Source: Macrothele yani (taxonomy: Eukaryota > Arthropoda > Arachnida > Araneae > Macrothelidae). From it: a DNA stretch of 64,000 nt. The notes under the pieces are model-generated. The model ran no database searches. It saw only the letters and a list, made by a program, of their open reading frames with translations, and was not told the origin of the DNA. The stretch is from positions 116,745,072 through 116,809,071 of the forward strand of contig CM076999.1 in the NCBI GenBank assembly GCA_039090855.1, written 5' to 3'. Within the stretch, counting starts at the first letter, position 1. Each line of letters begins with the position of its first letter. Shown piece by piece: positions 35,132 through 46,133 of the stretch. Both the position numbers and the translations under genes were made by a program.

Positions 35132-35157
35132 TATGACATTTTTACATTTTATATGAT
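35132..35157. repeat. Right copy of 26-bp direct repeat flanking RTE copy 6
   Basis: It matches 33161-33186 with one difference (G to A) and follows the (TA)n at the 3' end of RTE copy 6. Confidence 0.8.
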
Positions 35158-35170
35158 CTTTTACATTTAT

Positions 35171-35222
35171 ATCCCATGAGCTATCTTCATAAACAGCTAT
35201 CATCATAAATAGCTCATGGGAT
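35171..35222. repeat. Perfect 14-bp inverted repeat (hairpin)
   Basis: ATCCCATGAGCTAT pairs with ATAGCTCATGGGAT across 24 bases. Confidence 0.8.
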
Positions 35223-36071
35223 ACAAAATGTAGATACAAAAAAAAAAAAAGGGTTTGAATTGAATTATACCAAAAATTAATCTTTCTTTTCGCTACTGAA
35301 ATACAGTCGACTTTCTTTTACACACGGCATTGTTATTTTTTTTAATCTTCATTTCATATTTCCACCTCGAAATGGCAAGCATTTTTAAAAATTCGGATAG
35401 AAATCATTATTGAAATTTAATAAAGCGCTAAAATTTCGGTGATGCAACATGTATATTTTGACTTTTACTGCAGTGAATGAACATTTTTTTTAGAACACTG
35501 AACAGTTCTTCTCCTAAACAAAGTCATTTCCGAAGATTCGCAAACAGTTTTTAATAGCAGAAAATGGAGGAATGCTGAAATTTTCTAGCAAACAAACACG
35601 CAGCAATAGAACGATATCTTTTTTGTCATCACAATAATTATCCCATTAAAGTAAAGATATGACTCTCGATCACAAAGAACTGGCCAAATATCCCTAAATA
35701 AACGCAAGGTAATAAATAATAACTGCATGTAAACAAACCACCGAAGCAAATGGTGTATCGCCACAATTGTCCAAAAATACGTTCACTACGCCAAATCGAA
35801 AGGGATCACCTCTGAGTGAAAAGCTTTGCCTAAAGTACTCTATAAGAATTTTGTATTAAGAACTAATCACGGTGTGATGCAAAATGCATCTCCCTTCACC
35901 GGGCACCACCTATCGAAAAGGGCATTTCTCTAAAAAGGGTTCTTCCAGGCGAAATGTGCTCTGGTACGGCTGGCGAAAAATAGTACTTTTGGGTGCAAAG
36001 TTCTAAGGACGTGCGACACATTAGATGCACAGCAAACTTTTATTATAATGTATTTTTTTTTTTTCTAAATA
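35223..36071. other. Spacer, nothing recognised
   Basis: AT-rich, poly(A) at 35239-35250 and poly(T) at 36051-36064. No gene recognised. Confidence 0.55.
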
Positions 36072-37319
36072 CACTGAGTGGCCACTTTATTATGACCACC
36101 CCTCAGTACTTCGTTGAGCCACTTTTTGCCTTTAATACTGCGTCGATTCTTCGTGGCATGGACTCCACGAGATGTTGATAGGTGGTTTGTGAAATCTGAG
36201 ACCATGCTTGGTGAATAGCACTTTCCAGGAGTGTGAAAATGCAGGGTTGTGGATATAGCACTTTCCAGGAATGTGAGATTGCAGGGCTGTCTGATGGCTC
36301 GTTAAACTTCATCCCACAAATTCCCAATGGGGTTGAGATCTGGAGATTATGCGGGCCACCTAAGCAAAATAAACTCACCGGCATGTTCACGAAACCAATC
36401 CTGTACAATGCGAGCACTATGGCAGGACACATTATCTTGTTGGAAGTAGCCAACACCATTGGGATAAACCTTCCACGTGACAGGATGCACTTGGTCCGCA
36501 ACGATGTTTAGATATGATGTGCCAGTCAGACATTGATCAACACGAATTAAAGGGCCCAAAGCATGCCAGGAAAACATTCCCCAAACCATAACGTTGCCTC
36601 CACCAGCTGGAAGGGTTGTAGCAATGCATTTGGGGTCCAAGCTTCCGTGCTGTTTCCACCAAATTCTCACTCGGCCATCGGCATGGTGCAACTGAAAATG
36701 TGATTCATCAGACCACATAATTTGTTTCCAATTATTGACTGTCCAATCCTTGTGCTCCTGTGCGAACTGGAGACGTTTTCTCTTGTTAACTGCAGACAGC
36801 AAAGGTGTTCGAACAGGCCTTCGGCTGCCATATCCCATCCGATGCAGTGTACGGCGAACAGTGCGTGCAGAAATCATTTGAGGGAATCCTTGATTAAGAT
36901 GGTTTGTAATTTACTGCACTGTTGCCCTTCTGTTGTCTGTTACCAGTCTGGACAATCTCCGTTCCGCCCGAGCAGTCACTAGTCGATGACGATCACACGT
37001 TGCACGTAGAGGCCCAGTTTTTTGGCTGATAGTCCAGTCTTTAAACACTTTAACAACAGCTGCTCTGGAATATTTCACGAATGCGGCGGTTTTGGTGATA
37101 CTCGCTCCATGGCTCCGAGCTCCTACAATCACCCCATGTTGAAAGTCCGTCAAATCGCATTTTTTACCCATCTCGTCAGCCCAAAATCACTTCTACTACT
37201 GTCGCAAGCACTAAGCTTTCCCTTTTTATACTTGCCTTGCCCTCTGGTGGCAACAGCGTGCAGCCATAGCTCATTTGCTTAAAACTATCTGGTGGTCATA
37301 ATAAAGTGGCCACTCAGTG
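36072..37319 (-). mobile_element. Tc1-type transposon with perfect terminal repeats
   Basis: The element is 1248 bp. The 29-bp ends beginning CACTGAGTGGCCACTTTATT are identical and inverted (36072-36100, 37291-37319), and TA lies on both sides. Size and structure fit Tc1 elements, which move by cut and paste into TA. The transposase inside is dead. Confidence 0.95.
36103..37171 (-). pseudogene. Tc1 transposase, inactivated
   Basis: Minus strand from 37171 (MGKKCDLTDFQHGVIVGARS, the helix-turn-helix N-terminus). A stop near 36911 is followed by 36877-36347 with TVRRTLHRMGYGSRRPVRTP, the first catalytic Asp in MWSDESHFQL and the second in YFQQDNVSCHSA. A stop follows (WPA*SPDLNP). At the position of the third catalytic Glu (usually PIEHLWD) the sequence encodes PIGNLWD, so Glu is replaced by Gly. 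Near 36215-36285 a short tandem duplication of AGCACTTTCCAGGA adds a further frame change. The family is DD34E. The perfect terminal repeats contrast with the badly damaged gene. Confidence 0.92.
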
Positions 37320-37321
37320 TA

Positions 37322-37850
37322 TAAGCTAGAGGCTTACGTCCTTATTACACAAGTTGCTCTTAGCCTAACTTCACTTTCACTGCATTAGGCAGCTTCCGCT
37401 CAGTTGTAGCTTTATGCACAGACAGATGTAGCCCGAGGGAAGAGACACAATGTACGCGAGCAATCCCAAACAAAATCGCCGCGTAATGTCGTGCTTAATC
37501 CCGTTACATCTTATAAGCAGCCGAAACAAGAAGTAAGTTTATGAAGAACAGTCTGACATTTTAAAAAAGACATAGAAGCACCGGCCTGACAACCGTCTTA
37601 TACAGCAGTACTTTGTGCCGTGTTGTAAGGAAGCTTCTCCGGTGGATTAGTGGAGCTAGCTGCCGAAGGCATTGCCTAGCTTTAATCGTGCGGTAGCTGG
37701 TGTTCGTCACCCACGAAAGTCGACAATCGAGTAGGAGCCCTTGCTACTTAGTTGAGGTAGCCCAAGGGATAGTCTCTTGGAGATATTCAAAAAACAATAG
37801 GGCATTGGTTTTAAGTCCGCTAACTGAAAACAAAACTAAATAAAATTCCC
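37322..37850. other. Spacer, nothing recognised
   Basis: No gene or repeat recognised between the Tc1 and LINE C copy 3. Confidence 0.5.
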
Positions 37851-37860
37851 TAAATGTAAG
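37851..37860. repeat. Left target-site duplication of LINE C copy 3
   Basis: TAAATGTAAG is repeated at 40875-40884, on the far side of the LINE and the P-like element nested in it. Confidence 0.75.
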
Positions 37861-38169
37861 ATTTTTTTTTTTTTTTTTGTCTTCGTATAAGACCCCCAAA
37901 TCATGGGGGCTGGGAGAAGGGAGCGCCCTAATGTGCTCTCGCACGACGTCCCCTCCCCCATACACGAACTTTGTTGCAACACATCTTCACACTGTTCACC
38001 ACGCCCAAAATAAATACCTGAACATGGTTCACTGATGTTTACACACACTCCCACCACGGCCCAACAAGCAACACCAGACAAACCCCCGAGTCATACAGAT
38101 CCTCCGAAGAACTCGAAAGGACCCGCACACAAAGAGCCGGCGAGGTCACCTAGAACGGCGGGTGTAGCC
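37861..38169 (-). mobile_element. LINE C copy 3, 3' part with poly(A) tail
   Basis: On the minus strand the element ends in CTTATACGAAGAC followed by about 17 A (T on the plus strand). This shows the 3' end of the LINE and target-primed insertion. The sequence is interrupted after GGTGTAGCC and resumes at 40736. The body is a short 5'-truncated copy of the untranslated region only. Confidence 0.85.
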
Positions 38170-38349
38170 ATCAATCACCCCCTAATAGCTTAGCAGGCCC
38201 GCGCACCGAACGCCGGAAGCTGCGTGACGTAGGGGAGAGTAGGATGATGTCCGTGGTGGGTGGTCGAGCATGCATGAGCTTGCTCACTCTGTGTAAGCGT
38301 GACTACGGATGTGCGTGGTTGTTGTTGTCAAATTGTCAACTAAATTTAT

Positions 38350-38445
38350 TTTCATAGAGGAATATTAAAAGTATTCAAATTCCCTACTAATGGGGAGGTT
38401 ATCAGAAAATGGCATACAGCAATAAAGCGTGAAAATTTTCAACTC
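38350..38445 (+). pseudogene. THAP-domain exon remnant in the P-like element
   Basis: The plus strand reads VFKFPTNGEVIRKWHTAIKR and then ENFQL before a stop. This is the second half of a THAP zinc finger: the 'F.FP' box, the R..W...I.R helix, then the E/DF box. The upstream TTTTCATAG could be a splice acceptor and the downstream AAGGTACGCG a donor, but both are inferences. The first Cys pair of the C2CH finger is not certain. It is short and degenerate. Confidence 0.62.
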
Positions 38446-39274
38446 TAAGGTACGCGGAAACCTTTTGTTAACCTTATTTTAAACTACTCGTAAAATAAAA
38501 ATTTTGAACTAGAAAATTTAAATTTGGCCAATTTCATAATCTAATGCATCTCACAGTGGGAAGTCAAAGCACTGAAAAGATTTTTGAAAAATGAAATTTA
38601 TGTTTGTTATGGAAAGAATAGATTACTTGTGTTGTTATAGTTACCCATAACATGTTTTTGCCAATGTATCAAATAAGTTCAAAGTAAATATGTATATTTA
38701 GGAAGGGATTTTAAACTTTATTATGGACACAGAATAATAAGGGTTGCATGTTTTTGATCCCAAGAGTAGTATGTTGATACATTCGTACTTAGTTATTTAA
38801 GTGTTTAGGCAGCGCCAGATTAACTTTTTTGGGGTCCCTATTTCTGGGCACAAATGCTTGTAAAATACTTATATCCTATACGAAATATATGTATGTCATG
38901 TACACATCTAACATGCCTATGTCCTTTATATAAATGCTAAGGCCTTGTTGCCATGTGAAATACATCTTTTGTGTTTGCAGACATAGAGAATTGCATTGAA
39001 TTATCATTTTTAATATTTATTACTAAAGGAACACAAACACTGAATCAAGTATAGACAGCAAAAATTAGATATGAATGCACAAAAACAGAAGTTCACACAT
39101 AGTTCAGGAGTAAGTTTGCCTTTAAAATGTCCGTTTAAAGATTTTGAAGCATTTTTCTACAAACCAACACATTGAAGAACTCTCGTGTGAGCAGTGTGTA
39201 TGCTCTATCTGTGGTAGGATGGGAATTTATCAAAACCATTCAATTTCTTAAAAATTAGGTGAAATATATCAGTA

Positions 39275-39310
39275 CTACCTGGGCAAGAAATTATTTACTT
39301 GCCCAGGTAG
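39275..39310. repeat. Perfect 13-bp inverted repeat (hairpin)
   Basis: CTACCTGGGCAAG pairs with CTTGCCCAGGTAG around a 10-base loop, inside the P-like element. Confidence 0.8.
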
Positions 39311-40735
39311 TAAAAGCTGGATGCGCAGGAAAATGTATCTTTTAAGATAACAAACCAGAACCCTATTTTTTTAAGTTAAAAATATGAACTGTTTTAACAT
39401 GTTTGCACTTCCATTTTAAGGGTCTGTATTACAAATGTTCAATGCACAAACGTGTGTATATCAATTTTTAAGATGCTGATGCTAAAATTGGTATGAAATG
39501 GTACGATGATGAAACTGGTGTTTCGGAAATTTAGTGATTCTGCCATGTTCCTTTTGTTAAAGTTTTCTCCCTTTGTCACTAAACATGAGAGGTCAGTTAC
39601 ATCAGAGGCATGCATACTGTTGTTGATTATAAACAAAATTTGGAGCAAAACTAGGTTTCCGATTTCTGGGCGTAGAGCATAACATAATTAAAGGTGTGAT
39701 ATTACTCTTTCCTTGGTACTTCGTAACAATAATACAACTTCCATTAATTAACAATGACATGAAACACGACATGTGATGACTGTCTTTTTTTCTTGCGTAG
39801 TAGGAAATTTTATTACAAACTTTTTTATTTTAAAATTTAGTTTCCATGCACAGGCAATTAGATGTTTTATTTACCTGCCCAGACGAATGATTTACATGCT
39901 CTGGGCACCTCGGGCATGGTATTTTTTAAGCCTTGGATATTGTTATTTTTAAGAGAAAGAAAAGTACGTGGATCTACATGAATCCACATATTGTGGAAAC
40001 TATGTTCTAAACAATATGTTCTGTTTTATTGAGCCTTTGGTAATAATTAAAAAACACAGAAAAAAATTCAGTTTTTCTTGACCTTTTTTTATATATTAGT
40101 GATCACGGATTGCATATAAAATACATTTTCACTAAAGGAATTATTTCATTACTAAAATTTTCATAGTCATAAGTTTGCAATGAATGAAAAATCTGATTCC
40201 TTAAATATGTCAATCGACATCTTTTGAAACGACGGCGATACTTCGTGATGGACCCTCAATTTGATCTTTCAAGTACAAGAACGATTTGTTCACAAGTACA
40301 GGAATCGTTCGGCTAACTATAAAGACACTATAACTTCAAGTGAAACTACGACAACAGTTTATAATTTCGATTATAGGAATGGTTTATCACTTCCAGTGAA
40401 ATGACAGGGATGCTTTCATTAAGTTGACAAATCTGTGTTGCTTACCCTTTCCAGTCGAAATTATTGCTACGCTAAATTTTAAGCTGTAATTTCTTTTTCT
40501 TCTGTATTTTAAAAGATTATTAAACAAACTTGTTAACTCTGCAGTTATTTGAAAACTAACACACAAGTTCTTATTTAAATGCAGTGAAACTCTAAAAGAA
40601 CGCACGACCTGGTTAGTTGGTGTACGTAAACAGGCGTTCGTTCGCACATCGCCGTAATGCTCCTCTCCGCGACTACGGACTACTCTAGTGATGTCACAAA
40701 TCGGTGCGCGTGCCTGCTAAGCTATTAGGGGTGAT

Positions 40736-40874
40736 GGTGTAGCCCGAAGGTACACCCGGAACGTCCATGTAGGCGGACAAATGTCCCCTTCAGAGGTGAC
40801 CTAGTGACAGCGACCCGGAGGACACCGGGCCGACGGGTGCACCAAGGCACTCACACGAATGATACCATCCATTT
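40736..40874 (-). mobile_element. LINE C copy 3, 5' part beyond the P-like insertion
   Basis: Continues the LINE from CCCGAAGGTACACCCGG to about ACCATCCATTT. Compared with copy 2 it lacks the segment between CACTCACA and GATACCATCC. It is followed by the second TAAATGTAAG duplication at 40875-40884. Confidence 0.85.
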
Positions 40875-41097
40875 TAAATGTAAGAAATTCTCCCTAGGGT
40901 TGGCACCACTGGTTATTAACAATCTTGAAGTTTAGAATTCAGGATAAGTTGGCAACAACGATCGCTACCAGCCAGACGGGGCGATCAAGAGCAGGAGAAA
41001 TACCAATATTAGTAATGGTTACTACCAGCTATCGTGTGTATTTATAAATATATATATTTTTTTCAAGTAAGAAACTACCATTTAATTCACGAAATTT

Positions 41098-41685
41098 GTA
41101 AATATTCTCATTAATGAAATGCGATTTAATGTTTCGAGTAATAATTACAAAACGGTCTATATCGATTCAAATTCAGTGTTTAAGCAACATACTTTCTTTA
41201 TTTGTTGTGGATTTATAGCAGTGTAGTATGACTAATAGTTTCTCTCTCTCTCTCTAACTTTTTTTTTTTTATATAACACTTTGAAGATGCTCGAATCTAA
41301 TTAAAGTGTTGGAAATTTCCACAACAGATATTTTACTTGTTGTAGTAGCTGAGTTTTCTACGTTTTACAAAATTTGGTACAAAAGATGACCAACTTTATA
41401 AGGCCAATATTTATCCATCATTCATGTTGACTCCGCCAGATTGATAGTTTCCTGTTACTTGAAGAAACCAGCGCTACAATTGATGTGTAAACTAAGGACG
41501 AAATTGGTTCCTGTACCTAAATTTCTTCGTTCCAAAGTTCAATTGACTTAAATCCGCAGCACACAAAGACCAGGAATGGCAACCAGTGTGAAAGAAATGA
41601 ATTGTTGATGCGGGCCACGGCTTTATTTTTCTCAAATTTTCCCGCATATTACTACGACGCAGTTGGACTAGCCTTCCAAATATAC
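41098..41685. repeat. Dispersed repeat B, copy 3 (diverged)
   Basis: Lower similarity to copies 1 and 2. Landmarks are AATGAAATGCGATTTA at the left, the CTTTGAAGATGCT region, and GCAGTTGGACTAGCCTTCCA at the right. It carries a (CT)n/(T)n expansion. Confidence 0.6.
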
Positions 41686-42075
41686 ACTGAACAACAATGG
41701 TTTTGTTACAAAAAAAAAAAAAAAAAAAAAACTTTAACGGTTTTGTATGTATTAACGGGAGCTGAAACCAAATATGAAGTCACAGTTGTTCCACTGGGCT
41801 CCAATTTCTTGTAATGGAACTCTCTATTGGGGTGAAAGTTGTGTTACTTACAGGAATTTCCTTATTTTCCCAACGGAGACATCTGTCTGCAGTCAGGACA
41901 ACTGTGTCTCTGAGAGTACATACTGGCGCCATTACTTCCTGTTGTGCAATTCCTTTAGGGAAGGCGGAACAAAGCAGATTTTTTGTCATTCGAATGCATT
42001 TAATCAGTATTGAAGGGCGTGCATTTTCTCGTGGTTTTAAAAATAAGGGGGAATGGGCAAAGTGTACGTTAAATA

Positions 42076-42365
42076 ATGCCGCGTATTTGTGTGAACCATC
42101 CAAACAGTTTCTGCTACATTTTTGAACAATTTATTTTAAAGTCTCAAAGGCGACATTTCACACCGTTGATTAGAAAATCGTATGAACTTTATTTCCAGTG
42201 CAAAATGGGTGATGAAGATAAATCATGGCCGCCTTACATTTGTTGTAATTCATGTGTAACTTTATTGACTGGCTGGTTGAAGGGATCACGTCAAATGCCA
42301 TTTGCGGTACCAATGGTTTAAAGAGAACCGAAAGATCACTCAACAGACTGTCACTTTTGCATCAC
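42076..42365 (+). pseudogene. Cysteine-rich repeat-family protein, N-terminal relic
   Basis: The plus strand reads MPRICVNHPNSFCYIFEQF, YELYFQCKMGDEDKSWPPYI, CCNSCVTLL and PFAVPMV. A TAA then interrupts before REPKDHSTDCHFC. The paired-cysteine layout (C..FCY, CC..C, DCHFC) and the 'GD.DK.W.P' block match an uncharacterised family that I remember as abundant in arthropod genomes. It looks like a zinc-binding N-terminus of transposon-linked proteins. The stop and the replaced second Cys (CYIF for CYIC) show it is broken. Downstream the match is lost. The molecular role is unknown. Confidence 0.6.
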
Positions 42366-42744
42366 TAAGATATCTTGAATTACAGCTACCATCAAAATCT
42401 CCAGACCGAAATTTCGCAAATCAATTCTTACAATGCCAGCCTGCCCGGCGTTTTTTTTTTCCTTTTCGGAAATAATGCAACAAAACATGACGAAAATATT
42501 CCTTTTGATTGCCCATTTTAAAATCAGCTTCAAACAAACACTTGTTAACGAAATCGTGCACTTTCTGTTCCTAAAACAAGCTTGAGCTGTCAGCTGCCAC
42601 GTTACATAATGGACTTGCAATTTCAAATGACTTTTGTTACATTTCAAGACACGTTTCGCCATCTATGGGTAAAAAACGCAATTGTTTTGGTATTTATGAA
42701 TAAGAATCATTAACTTCATTTGAACTTCGTATTATCTGTCTAAA
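42366..42744. other. Region downstream of the cysteine-rich relic
   Basis: A 103-codon minus-strand frame (42662-42351) exists here with no recognised motif. It is not called as a gene. Confidence 0.4.
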
Positions 42745-43760
42745 TAGTAATCGCGTTTGCTTTAAAATGACATAGTAAAATTCCCGTTACTTCAGTGAAC
42801 AAGTTAGTAAAAGCATGCAATGCATGGATTATGATACGCTTTCCAACATACCAGAAATCATTACTCACCTTATGACGATAATGGCTGTGGAATAAATCTC
42901 GCTCCTTTGACCTGACCTTTGACCCCATTTCCATGATGTTAAACAGAATTGGTTCACAATACCTCCGGAACAACATACTAAAGTTTTGTCGCAATAGAAG
43001 CATTTTTAGCCAAGTTATGAGGATAATGGTTGTGGAAAAAATCTCGCTCCTGTACCCTGACCTTTGACCCCCTTTCGATGATATTAAATAGAATTGGTTC
43101 AGTATATCTGCGGAACAACATTCTAAAGTTTGGTCTCAATAGAAGCATATTTTAGACGGCTGTGGAATAAATCTCGCTCCTGTGCCCTGACCTTTGACTC
43201 CATTTCGATTATATTAAACAGAATTGGTTCAGTATACCAGCGGAATAACGTACTAAAGTTTTGTCCCAATAGAAGCATTTTTAGTCAAGTTATGAGGATA
43301 ATGGCTGTGGAATAAATCTCGCTCCTGTGCCCTGACCTCTGTCCCCATTCGATTATATTAAACAGAATTGGTTCAGTATACCTCCGGAACAACATACTAA
43401 AGTTTTGTTGCAATAGAAGCATTTTTACGTAAGCTATGACGCATAAGTGTAATGAAATGGATCCCACTGCTATGTCCTGATCTTTGATCCCATTTCGTTC
43501 ATTTTCAATAAGGTTCGTCCCTAGGTAGTCCCCTATCACATACTAAAATTTCGTTGAAATAGAACCATTTTTACGGAAATTATGACGCATAAGGGCAATG
43601 GAATGGACTCCACTCCTATGTTCCGACTTTTGACCCCATTTCGTCCATTTTTAATAGGGTTCCTTCCCAGGTTGTCCTCTACCACATCTAAAATTTCATT
43701 GAAATCGAACCATTCTTACGCAATGGTTCGATTGACGGACAAAGCTGGAGCATATACGTT
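42745..43760 (+). repeat. ~145-bp tandem array, forward block (about 6 units)
   Basis: Diverged units recur with landmarks TGTGGAATAAATCTCGCTCC (near 42881, 43026, 43157 and 43301, then two more diverged near 43450 and 43590), CCTGACCTTTGACCCC and AACATACTAAAGTTTTG. The same unit appears inverted at 45020-45640. Frames such as 42740-43003 and 43285-43539 on the minus strand share SMLFRRY and EPILFNI only because of the repetition. Confidence 0.85.
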
Positions 43761-44040
43761 TCTTCAACTTACGGTTGGAAAGCGTAAAAAATTCGCCGCC
43801 AGACCAAGCACACTGTTGTAAATGAGGGGCGTAGCTACTACCACAACCGCAGCCCCCGCAGCTGCGCAGGGGCGCAGGCAACTGAAGGGCGTACTGCAAC
43901 TGGCAGTTACAGTTTTATGAAAAAATCCGAACACGCGCAAAAACGAACAAATAAGTAACTCAAAGTTTTACATTTTCCTCTAAGATATATTTAGCTTTGT
44001 CTAAATAAATATAAAGTTTCACTTTTAAAAGCACAAATTT

Positions 44041-44114
44041 GTCCGCGATGAACATCGAATTCCGTGTCCCTTCACTCCAGAGTAAGACGCTCTCACAACT
44101 GAGCTAGGCGGACA
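44041..44114 (-). other. tRNA-like sequence (degenerate tRNA or SINE head)
   Basis: On the minus strand the ends TGTCCGC and GCGGACA can pair. A D-arm-like TAGCTCAGTTGTGAGAGC with an A box and a B-box-like AATTCGATGTTC follow. The anticodon stem does not pair cleanly and the T arm is imperfect. It is more likely a tRNA-derived repeat than a working tRNA gene. Confidence 0.45.
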
Positions 44115-44254
44115 GTATGTCGCGTTGCAGATTTGCCGTCTTCACACGTTTTCACCTCTGTAGTAAGTCACACACTGGATGTCCTACAGATTGAAGCTGT
44201 TAGGTGTACAAATAAATTTCAAAGCGTTTCAAGACAACGCAACATGTAATTTGA

Positions 44255-44600
44255 GAGAAAACAACAATACCTTTATAAAAATATGTACAGACATAAAAAA
44301 ACCCAAAAAAAAAAAAAAAAAAAAAAAACGAGCCAACCCCCTTAACTTTGGTACCACTCGCCGCAGATAGACAAGTAAGGTGCCGTTGCAAAGCACTCGA
44401 AGGGAACTATCTCGTGATGCGAAGAAAAATGCTAATTAAGCTAATTAACATGTTAATTAGCTCTCTATCTCCACATTTTTCCATATAAGGGGTATGTTAT
44501 TTTAGGCACATTCCATTTAGCGCACGGAAAAACCCTTAAATTCTAAACATCATCCAAATCGGATGATTAATAGCGAAGATATTTGGAAATAAAGTTAGAG
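44255..44600 (+). repeat. Dispersed AT-rich repeat F, copy 1
   Basis: Matches 48795-49110 in inverted orientation. Shared landmarks are ACAGACATAAAAAAAC, a poly(A), CGAGCCA.CCCCCTTAACTTT, GAAGGGAACTAT and the 'CTAATTAAGCTAATTAACAT' palindromic cluster. The boundary with single-copy DNA is not certain. Confidence 0.75.
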
Positions 44601-44999
44601 GGGGCATCCATACATCTACATCTGGGAAAAACACCTGGAATATTTCTTTCCCTGCAAGGACGGTGATAATGCTGGAAAGTTGGCGTCTTACCCGAATCTC
44701 AGACAAATTGAATGCAGAGTACAGAGCAAAGGCCCTAACAGTGATTTGTACGGTAACTTGGGCCATCCAAGGACGGAGTTCATTTACTCTTGCCATTTCT
44801 TTTATTACAGCTTCATTTATTCGTATTAATAACTTCAATTAACATTAGAATAAACAGTATGCGTCTTTCTAATAACTGAAAACCTGAATCTGTGCAAGTT
44901 AAATTTGTTTTGAATTTTCTGGTTTCCGATCCTTACATTTTCTCGAAGCACTGAGCATTCGCGTATCACTGAAACGTTTTACGATTTCGAACCGTAAGT

Positions 45000-45640
45000 T
45001 GAAGAATCGTATATGCTCCAGCTTTGTCCGTCTGTCTGCCTGACCGCACGATTACTCGAGTAAAAATGATTCGATTTCAATGAAATTTTAGTATATGGTA
45101 GGGGACAACTTGAGGATGAACTCTGTAGAAAACGGTCGAAATTGGGTCAAAGATCAGAACATAGGAGCGGGATCCATTCCATCGCCCTTATGCGTTATAA
45201 CTTACGCAAAAATGCTTTGATTCCGACAAAACTTTATCATATTGTTTCGTAGATATACTGACCCTGTTCTGTTGTATATTATCGAAATGCGGTTAAAGGG
45301 CAGGACACAGGAGCCAGATTTATTCCACAGCCATTATCCTCATAACTTGGCTAAAAATGCTTCTATTGCAACAAAACTTTAGTATGTTGTTCCGGAGGTA
45401 TACTGCACCAATTCTCTTTAATATAATCGAAATTGGGTTAAAGGTCAAGCCACAGGAGCGAGATATATTCCACAGCCATTATCCTTGACTAAAAATGCTT
45501 CTATTAAAATAAAACTTTGGTATGTTGTTCCGGACGTATACTAAACCAGTTCTGTTTAATATCATCGAAATGGGGTCACAGGTCAAGACACAGGATCGAG
45601 ATTTATTCCACAGCCATTATTCTTTTTGGAAATGGCTTTA
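45000..45640 (-). repeat. ~145-bp tandem array, inverted block (about 4 units)
   Basis: Reverse-complement units of the array at 42745-43760 (TATTCCACAGCCATTATCC near 45320, 45465 and 45605). The inner boundary of both blocks includes the same junction sequence (AAGCTGGAGCATATACG at 43740; inverted at 45010). The two arrays therefore form one large inverted repeat around a ~1.2-kb spacer. Confidence 0.85.
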
Positions 45641-46133
45641 GCAAAGTGTTACGAAAGCGTGCGATCTGTTCCAAATTATTTGTTAATTTCCACCTCAAAA
45701 ACGCACTTTTCTTTCATAGTTATGGTGCTTAACATAGGAATTAATGGGAACAGCTATGTCTTTTAATTTAAAATTGCACCTGTCATATAATAATTCCACG
45801 TGTCAATTTAAAACAATATAATTTTCTTTGTTCGAAAGTATGAACTTTTTCCCATTTTGTCGCTCACAGCCAACGCCCCCTGAAACAGGGCTCAAGCACC
45901 TCTAATGCTCTCCGTCGTCTGACGTCACTACAGGAAGACCCAAAGCCCACAAGAAAGGAAGATCTGTTAAATTTGACGAACGGCCGTAACCATAGTTAGC
46001 GTCTATGATTTTGTGAGATTACTGTAGCGTTCCTCTCTGAGGTTGTTCATTATTCTTGCAGCTGACTGATTTATATCATTCCACTCTTTGTTATTTATTT
46101 CACGGTGTTAAAATATTCATTTTTAGTTCTAAT
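45641..46133. other. Spacer upstream of THAP exon
   Basis: No gene recognised. It may include the 5' region of the THAP-containing element. Confidence 0.4.

Larger units (their letters stand above)
38170..40735 (+). mobile_element. P-element-like DNA transposon with THAP remnant
   Basis: A 2.57-kb insertion in LINE C copy 3. GGTGTAGCC flanks it on both sides (38161-38169, 40736-40744). The uninterrupted LINE sequence is seen at 30490-30520, which fixes the ends as an 8-9 bp target duplication. Inverted ends of about 33 bp share TAATAGCTTAGCAGGC and CGCGCACCG, with few differences. A THAP-type segment near the left end supports the P superfamily, which makes 8-bp duplications and uses a THAP DNA-binding domain. 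The rest is AT-rich and no catalytic region was recognised, so it is probably internally deleted or decayed. Confidence 0.75.

Noticed and set aside
41774..42125. Overlapping 79-107 codon frames on both strands
   Set aside because: No family motif, and the two strands compete. Only the cysteine-rich frame starting at 42076 is recognisable.
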